Source of the DNA: Candidatus Poribacteria bacterium
Lineage (GTDB): Bacteria; Poribacteria; WGA-4E; WGA-3G
Length of the DNA: 64,000 nt
NCBI GenBank assembly: GCA_022824265.1
Contig: JAJEAG010000055.1
Span: forward strand, 1 to 64,000
Direction of reading: 5' to 3'
This document shows positions 58,916 through 64,000 of this stretch, piece after piece. The translations under genes and the position numbers were made by a program. Every line of letters starts with the position of its first letter. The first letter of the stretch is position 1. Under the pieces are notes generated by a model, which ran no database searches, had not been told where the DNA came from, and worked only from the letters and a program-made list of their open reading frames with translations.

Positions 58916-60442
58916 ATGCGAAAATTCATTGTCTCTTTCTCAATTGCTTTCTTTTTTATTCTAATTGCTGAACAGTCCTTTGCGCTGCCAGCGTTCTACA
59001 AGATGTTCCGCGCAAAATATGAGTGGGCAGGAGGTTGTAATGTATGCCATTTCTCCAAAAAGGGTGGTGACTCTCCGAACCCCTATGGCAGAGCCTTCTT
59101 ACATAACGGGATGAACCTGTCAACCTTCGTCCGTATCGCAGAGGTGGATTCAGATAAAGACGGGTTCAGCAACATCGCTGAAATTATCGCTCGTTCCTAT
59201 CCTGGAGATGCTGCCAGTACCCCTGATAATACTGAGTCTCCAGACGAACTTTCTGAATCGGAAGATGCCTTTGAGAGTGGTGATGAGGATGTTTTTAGTT
59301 TTGATGACGTAGAAGCATCAGGAGATACTGGTGGTTTAGACTTTCTTGGTGGTGCGTTTGGAAACTTAGTATTTGGTGGTGCGTTGGATATTCGTCGCAT
59401 TACTCGCGGACAAGACTTAGTACCCGATGCCACTAATTGGGATACCGGCACAACACTCATCCATGTTGCAGAGTTTGTCGTAACAACGAATGTTGGTGAT
59501 CATGTCAGTATATTGGGAGAACAGTTGTTGACAACCTCGCCTTTAGGGACACAGGTGGCAGATGACCACGGTTTTATCTACGCTATTTTGACAGGACTTC
59601 CTGTTTTACCAAAAGGAGCATCGCTAAAAGTTGGACGGTTTCGACACGGTTTCGGCATTGACACCAAATCAGATGCTGCGGCTAATCCCTTATACAATCT
59701 GGTGCGGAAAAATATCGGTTTTATTTCTGACCGCGGGTTACAACTCAACGGATTCGTTGGACCCGTCTCATATACGTTATCACTTGCCGATGGACCGGAT
59801 TCCTTACGCACTGTAACTGATGGAACAATAACAACCGGCATCCATATCGGACCACACGGAAGCGGTGGCGGTGTTTTAAAACCGATACGAAATAACAGTC
59901 CTCCACTGTTTTTACATGTCAACGGCACGTTACCGATTTTCGGCAAACGGATATGGCTTGGAACATCCTATTTTGATGGCAATAGCTATCCGTTTAATCC
60001 GATGAATGGTGATGTCAATCCCTCAACTTTGTTATACAAACGCCGCGTAGGTCTCGCGACAAGTTTTAAGTTATGGAGGTTTGACTTAGCAGCGGAATGG
60101 GTTCGTGGACAGGATACACAACTTTTGAAATACCTACATATTCCCATACCAGCAGACGACCGTAAGGCAACGGTGGAGGGATATTATTTACACGCTGAAT
60201 TGCCGTTAACAGAAACCTTAGATATTCGGTTGAAGTATGATGTCTGGAATCCAAATACAGCAAAGTATAATACGATGACGTTCAACCGAGAACAAGATGA
60301 ACAGGTTTGGACAACTCTTGGCGGAGCATTGTCATGGCATTTCGCAGAAGGTGCTTTAGCACGGATTGTTTATCAAGTGAATAACGTTGAAAAGTCCACA
60401 CGAAGTGCCGCGATAATACCGCAGCTACTGCTTGAATTTTGA
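58916..60442 (+). CDS. heme-c/Ca-loop/outer-membrane beta-barrel fusion
   Basis: 508 residues. Signal peptide (about 1-23). Right after it lies a c-type heme motif C41-N-V-C44-H45 in the segment AGGCNVCHFSKKGGDSPNPY, then a Ca-binding-like loop (VDSDKDGFSNIAEI, about 77-90) and an acidic linker (100-135). The rest (about 140-508) alternates like outer-membrane strands, for example VFGGALDIRRITRGQDL and LKVGRFRHGFGIDTKSD, and ends in Phe (PQLLLEF). A single-heme domain fused to a barrel resembles the architecture of the Cyc2 iron oxidases, but the heme region is of another type. It lies 62 bases after the FMN-binding-like gene, with which it probably shares a transcript. Confidence 0.7.
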   Translation: MRKFIVSFSIAFFFILIAEQSFALPAFYKMFRAKYEWAGGCNVCHFSKKGGDSPNPYGRAFLHNGMNLSTFVRIAEVDSDKDGFSNIAEIIARSYPGDAASTPDNTESPDELSESEDAFESGDEDVFSFDDVEASGDTGGLDFLGGAFGNLVFGGALDIRRITRGQDLVPDATNWDTGTTLIHVAEFVVTTNVGDHVSILGEQLLTTSPLGTQVADDHGFIYAILTGLPVLPKGASLKVGRFRHGFGIDTKSDAAANPLYNLVRKNIGFISDRGLQLNGFVGPVSYTLSLADGPDSLRTVTDGTITTGIHIGPHGSGGGVLKPIRNNSPPLFLHVNGTLPIFGKRIWLGTSYFDGNSYPFNPMNGDVNPSTLLYKRRVGLATSFKLWRFDLAAEWVRGQDTQLLKYLHIPIPADDRKATVEGYYLHAELPLTETLDIRLKYDVWNPNTAKYNTMTFNREQDEQVWTTLGGALSWHFAEGALARIVYQVNNVEKSTRSAAIIPQLLLEF

Positions 60443-61078
60443 GTTGGGTTTTTCGTAAATGTGTTAAGCACCTCTTACATTCCGTAGGGGCGAGGTCTCC
60501 TCGCCTTCATTCTTATACCATTCTATAAATTATTATCTCATTTACGATTATTATGGCGGTAGTCCTTTAGGACACAAACTTTATGAAGATTATTTTATTC
60601 TTTCGGTAATATGAATGTCCCCAAAACCTGTAGGCGCGCTTTGTAAGCGCGCTGGACTTGAATACTAAATTACCGAATTTATTTCTTAGGCTTTATCTAA
60701 CCGCACTATTATACAGGTTTGGTAAGGAAACTGAACCATAAGCATCAATTTTAGGAGGAGATGCGTTTGTAGTCGCGCAATTCATTCCACCTCTTACATT
60801 CCAATCTAAAAAGGGAAAAACATTTATAGAATTGATATTAGCAAAATAATCCGAATTTTCAGAGTCATTCTTGACCAAATAAGTCATAATAGACCTATAA
60901 ACACATACTGAATATAGGTTCGTAGCACATTACAAAATTGTGCAATTTTTCGCTTGACTCTGAAAACTCTGAATCTTTAGACCGTAAGTACTGTAAATAT
61001 CATCCAATTTTCCAGCGTGATTTATACCAGCACTTTTGGCATTGAATCAATAAACGAATACCGTTGAAAATGGATATG
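60443..61078. other. 636-base intergenic repeat region
   Basis: No gene. It holds a CGTAGGGGCGAGGTCTCCTC hairpin near 60485, a TACCATTCTATAAATTAT end near 60515, the inverted copy of the flank seen after MITE-3 copy 2, MITE-3 copy 6 (60583-60696), a MITE-2 piece CTAACCGCACTATTATACAG, a degenerate MITE-1 core near 60775 and AT-rich sequence before the GHL10 stop. Confidence 0.5.
60583..60696. repeat. MITE-3 element, copy 6
   Basis: 114 bp from ATGAAGATTATTTTATTC to CTTTAT, with the full GGCGCGCTTTGTAAGCGCGC palindrome and GCTGGACTTGAATACTAAAT. The right side continues into MITE-2 sequence exactly as at copy 5, the left side into another repeat as at copies 1 and 2. Confidence 0.7.
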
Positions 61079-63115
61079 TCAATGTGTAGGTGTTGCTTTT
61101 CGTTTGCCAACCCCCATCTGAATTGCAGGTAAGATGGTGTCTGAGATGTTCACAGAATAGTCGAAAATTGTCCAACCAGAAGCCCCTAAGAACCGAGCGA
61201 GATGTATCTGACCAATGACAGCATCCGCTGTTAGTAAGGAATTAGAAGCAGTAGCACCGATACCCGGATAAATCGCAACATCTTTTGGCATTAGAGCAAG
61301 TTGATTTTCCAAGAGATCCGTAAAATATTTGGAATCCTCAGTATAATTCATCGGGCAAACAAAATCAATATAGCCTGCTTTCGCCCAAGAAATCCAATCC
61401 TGACCAATGGATGTAACACAAGATGGATAGCCACCGAAAACGGCAGTCGATACCTTAACATGAGGTTTTATCTCACGCACCCTTTTGCTAATTAAACGAA
61501 CTAAACGTGTTATCTGATGGACTCGCCATTTATTGTAGGATTCCCCGTATTCTCCCGTTTTAGGTAAAACAGAAGCGGGAAAGTCTGTAATATATTGTCG
61601 TGTCGCCAGCATAAATCTTTTACGACATCCTTTGCAAAAGCAGGCGTGGCTTCCTGGATAACGGATATAATCCAGATGTATCCCATCAACATCGTAATTC
61701 CGAACAATTTCCATGATACTATTCAATTCTAACTTAACATTTTCTGGATGTGAAGGACAGAGCCAATCAATAGGTTCTCCTGTAGATGAAACCTGTGTAC
61801 GTCCTGCCTTTCGTAGTTCATCTACAAATTCTTTTGGTGCACCTTCCAAATTCCACGTAATCTTCCACACATGAACCTGAAGTTTGTGTTTATGCGCTGC
61901 CTCGACACACTGCGCAATTTGGTCTCCGTATTGCGTAAATTTCTTACTACGTGGCAACACGTTACTATTATAATGTGCAACACCACCCCATGCCATATTC
62001 GGCAGAATCATGTTTATCCCTGATGCAGCCAATTCTTTCGCAGAACGTTTCCAGTCGCCAGGATATGCACCAAGACCGGAATGATTCCATACTGCGCGTC
62101 CTTCTGTCTTATCGCTTAGATGAGACAAAAAGTATGCTTTTGATAGTGCCTTTCGACTTTCGCGAGCAGTAGTCATAGAGGTATGATAATCCTTTTGTGC
62201 ATATTCTGTTCGTGCTTGATTTGTTAAGATTTTTCCTGACTGTAATGCTTGTTTTGCCTCTGATACCCCGCCCAATGCTACAAATTTCGTTAATGTGTTA
62301 ATGTCCTTGATGTGTCCTACGGTTGTCATTGCATCCAATTCACGTTTTGCAATTGCATGCTCAAACTCCGGCACAAGATGTCCGATAAGTGCTGCAAATA
62401 GTTGGGTTTTGGTTTGGATATCGTCTGGAAGGAAAACATGACTGAAAAACCCGCCAATGTTGCTCAGGAAAAGTGCAGGATAACCTGTGGGTTCACCATC
62501 CTTATTGTGCCAGTGTCCAATCGCCTTTGTTTGCGGATCCGTTGATTCTGCAACTGTGATGTTCCATGAAATCTGTTGAACGGATTTGGGAATTCCCAAT
62601 ACTTCCGGAGCATCAAATTTAACGGAAGCGAATTGTCCTGCTACTTCCGCTTTCATCCACTTTACGCTACGTAAATTCAGCAGTTTGGCTACCTCATCGG
62701 CAAGACTGTAGGTTACGAATAGTTTACCACCACGTGCAACGAAATTCTTTAGAAGGGTAGCAGTTTCAGGACGTATTTTTGCGTTCAATGGCAGGATAAT
62801 CAAACGGTATGGGTTGGAAGATGTATCTTGTAAGCGAGGGACATTGACTGCAGTTGCTTCTTCAATTTGATCTGCGGAAAAACCGATACTATTCAGCATG
62901 CGGACAAACCGCTTACTGACAGTACGAGAATAGTTGACATCACCTTGTGCAATACCCGATGCAGTTGAGGGTAGCAAGATTACAATTTCCGCTTGCTGTG
63001 CATCAACATCTGCTACTGCACCCAACGCGCAAACGAGAACAAATACAAAGATAATGATGTTCGTTGAAATTGTCTTGAAAGGTAAATTCCTCCGATGAAG
63101 GAAATTAAAAAGCAT
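61079..63115 (-). CDS. GHL10 (DUF187-type) glycoside-hydrolase-like secreted protein
   Basis: About 678 residues. Signal peptide from the chosen start (LPFKTISTNIIIFVFVLVCA...ADVDAQ). An N-terminal GATase/trimerisation-like domain (about 30-260, AEIVILLPSTAS, LIILPLNAKIRPETATLLKN) is followed by a DUF187/GHL10 barrel (about 340-660): GVAHYNSNVLPRSK, VHVWKITWNLEGAP, DGIHLDYIRYPGSHACFCKG (catalytic-site Asp region), FVCPMNYTED. Such enzymes act on polysaccharides outside the cell; the substrate is unknown. The frame is open upstream to 63238 and would overlap the amidase gene; the ATG at 63115 has GGGGGAATCGGTT before it and starts the signal peptide. Confidence 0.85.
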   Translation of the reverse strand: MLFNFLHRRNLPFKTISTNIIIFVFVLVCALGAVADVDAQQAEIVILLPSTASGIAQGDVNYSRTVSKRFVRMLNSIGFSADQIEEATAVNVPRLQDTSSNPYRLIILPLNAKIRPETATLLKNFVARGGKLFVTYSLADEVAKLLNLRSVKWMKAEVAGQFASVKFDAPEVLGIPKSVQQISWNITVAESTDPQTKAIGHWHNKDGEPTGYPALFLSNIGGFFSHVFLPDDIQTKTQLFAALIGHLVPEFEHAIAKRELDAMTTVGHIKDINTLTKFVALGGVSEAKQALQSGKILTNQARTEYAQKDYHTSMTTARESRKALSKAYFLSHLSDKTEGRAVWNHSGLGAYPGDWKRSAKELAASGINMILPNMAWGGVAHYNSNVLPRSKKFTQYGDQIAQCVEAAHKHKLQVHVWKITWNLEGAPKEFVDELRKAGRTQVSSTGEPIDWLCPSHPENVKLELNSIMEIVRNYDVDGIHLDYIRYPGSHACFCKGCRKRFMLATRQYITDFPASVLPKTGEYGESYNKWRVHQITRLVRLISKRVREIKPHVKVSTAVFGGYPSCVTSIGQDWISWAKAGYIDFVCPMNYTEDSKYFTDLLENQLALMPKDVAIYPGIGATASNSLLTADAVIGQIHLARFLGASGWTIFDYSVNISDTILPAIQMGVGKRKATPTH

Positions 63116-63167
63116 AACCGATTCCCCCAGCAAAACGCTTTGTGGGTTTTCTATCATCATACGTTGA

Positions 63168-64000
63168 CTAACGTTTTGTTGTGGTGAAATATCTACGGCT
63201 TTTATTTTTGCTGTCTTGACTGATTTGTTCAATGTCACCTAAAAACTTTTCAACACCTCGGACGATAGCTGTAGCGACTGTTTGTTGGTAAGTGTCAGAG
63301 TTTAGTTTCTGCCCTTCTGTCGGGTTCGTAAGAAATCCTGTCTCAACAAGGATAGCAGGGACGCGCGTTCCGATTAACACGACAAAACGTGCGTGTTTAA
63401 CACCACGATCTGCTGCACCTGTCGCTGCAACCAATTCCTTTTGTACGTGTTGCGCCAATCGGCGACTATCTTCACTCTTACTCTCTACTATCAATCCTTT
63501 CAAAAGTGATTCTAACTCTTGAATACTATAACCAGAGTTTGCATTCTCGCGCGCGGCAATTATTTCTGCGTTTTTATCTGTACTCGTTACATCTAAATAA
63601 TATGTTTCTATACCGTTAGCTTTTGGATTTCCACTCGCATTGGCATGAATGCTCAGAAACAAGTCGGCATTGTGTCTTGTAGCAAAGGCTGTTCGTTCCT
63701 TTAACTGAATGAAACGGTCAGAATCTCTTGTAAGCAGCACTTTATAACCTTTTGCCGATAAGATAGCACCAACTTTCTTTGAGATGTTAAGCGCAATCGG
63801 TTTTTCAATAGGACTCCCTGCACCGCCTCCTCCAGGATCTTTTCCACCGTGTCCAGCGTCTATAACTATCGTCTTAGCAGTTAATCCAAATTCACGTGTT
63901 AGCGATCCAGGTGTGATTGTTTCTGGTTCAGGTGCTGGAGGTTGAGGTTTTACTTGAGGGTGTGGTTCAGCAGGAGTTTCATCTGGTTGTTTCGTGTGAT
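63168..64000 (-). CDS. N-acetylmuramoyl-L-alanine amidase (Amidase_3), cut by the window edge
   Basis: The reading frame runs from the stop at 63168 to the right edge (64000) without interruption; the N-terminus lies outside the window. Visible are a Pro-rich linker (HPQVKPQPPAPEPETITPG) and then the full catalytic domain: zinc ligands in DAGHGGKDPG (His), SPIEKPIAL (Glu), LSIHANASG (His), and the catalytic Glu in AILVETGFLTN. It cleaves the lactyl-amide bond between muramic acid and the peptide in peptidoglycan, in the periplasm. The terminal NKSRRYFTTTKR is basic. It precedes the GHL10 gene (52-base gap) on the same strand. Confidence 0.93.
   Translation of the reverse strand, partial: HTKQPDETPAEPHPQVKPQPPAPEPETITPGSLTREFGLTAKTIVIDAGHGGKDPGGGGAGSPIEKPIALNISKKVGAILSAKGYKVLLTRDSDRFIQLKERTAFATRHNADLFLSIHANASGNPKANGIETYYLDVTSTDKNAEIIAARENANSGYSIQELESLLKGLIVESKSEDSRRLAQHVQKELVAATGAADRGVKHARFVVLIGTRVPAILVETGFLTNPTEGQKLNSDTYQQTVATAIVRGVEKFLGDIEQISQDSKNKSRRYFTTTKR

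Noticed and set aside
7350-60800. Dispersed GCGCAATTCATTGCGC repeats considered as CRISPR
   Set aside because: Copies are scattered in intergenic regions, not arrayed with regular spacers, and no cas gene is present.
63116-63238. Longer N-terminus for the GHL10 protein
   Set aside because: It would overlap the amidase gene by about 70 bases and put 41 residues before an otherwise good signal peptide; a strong ribosome site precedes the ATG at 63115.
1-64000. tRNA, rRNA, integrase or transposase genes
   Set aside because: None could be recognised on reading either strand. The mobile elements here are short and non-autonomous.

Overview
The window reads as a chromosomal segment of a Gram-negative, AT-rich, free-living or host-associated bacterium. 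Lipoprotein and outer-membrane barrel signals, ExbB/ExbD, a bacterial microcompartment (BMC) shell protein with PduL, serpins, ankyrin and MORN repeat proteins, inositol and deoxyhexose catabolic genes and many dispersed intergenic repeats together recall Candidatus Poribacteria or a neighbouring PVC/FCB-type lineage. That placement is inference; there is no rRNA gene here to prove it. No tRNA, rRNA, CRISPR array, integrase or transposase gene was found.

Left part (0.5-8 kb, + strand): two paralogous Rieske proteins with a large uncharacterised C-terminal domain flank an ankyrin protein. They are followed by two paralogous stand-alone PolX-type lyase/HhH modules and two paralogous MORN/zinc-ribbon proteins. 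From 9 to 12.5 kb lie a thiosulfate sulfurtransferase and a pterin cluster (small DUF4242-like protein, double-domain 6-pyruvoyltetrahydropterin synthase, GTP cyclohydrolase I, short-chain dehydrogenase) that looks like a biopterin-type pathway. The fused synthase has complementary losses in its two active sites, the most striking observation in the window.

Centre (13-36 kb): a tandem CNNM/CorC transporter pair, KDPG aldolase, an atypical Ser/Thr kinase, iolC and iolD, rlmB, radC, a Nudix gene probably read from a leaderless mRNA, rhaM, a sugar isomerase, a zinc alcohol dehydrogenase, a methyltransferase, a TolB-like propeller and gltB. From 36 to 47 kb the minus strand carries an envelope cluster: two ExbD, an ExbB with an added regulatory-like domain, a 1,110-residue lipoprotein/barrel, a Wzz-like protein, a lipoprotein, a DUF5683 protein and a Tyr/Arg-rich secreted protein.

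Right part (47-64 kb): a minimal BMC operon (shell hexamer, PduL, flavoprotein); a tight operon of two lipoprotein serpins, a zinc protease, a phosphoesterase and a TPR protein; msrP; then + strand secreted redox or metal proteins (Cys-rich protein, YtkA-like protein, FMN-binding-like protein, heme-c/outer-membrane barrel fusion). A GHL10 family protein and an N-acetylmuramoyl-L-alanine amidase that runs off the right edge close the window.

Intergenic DNA is unusually rich in short non-autonomous elements of at least four families with terminal inverted repeats. Some are nested in one another, and several begin exactly at the stop codon of the preceding gene.
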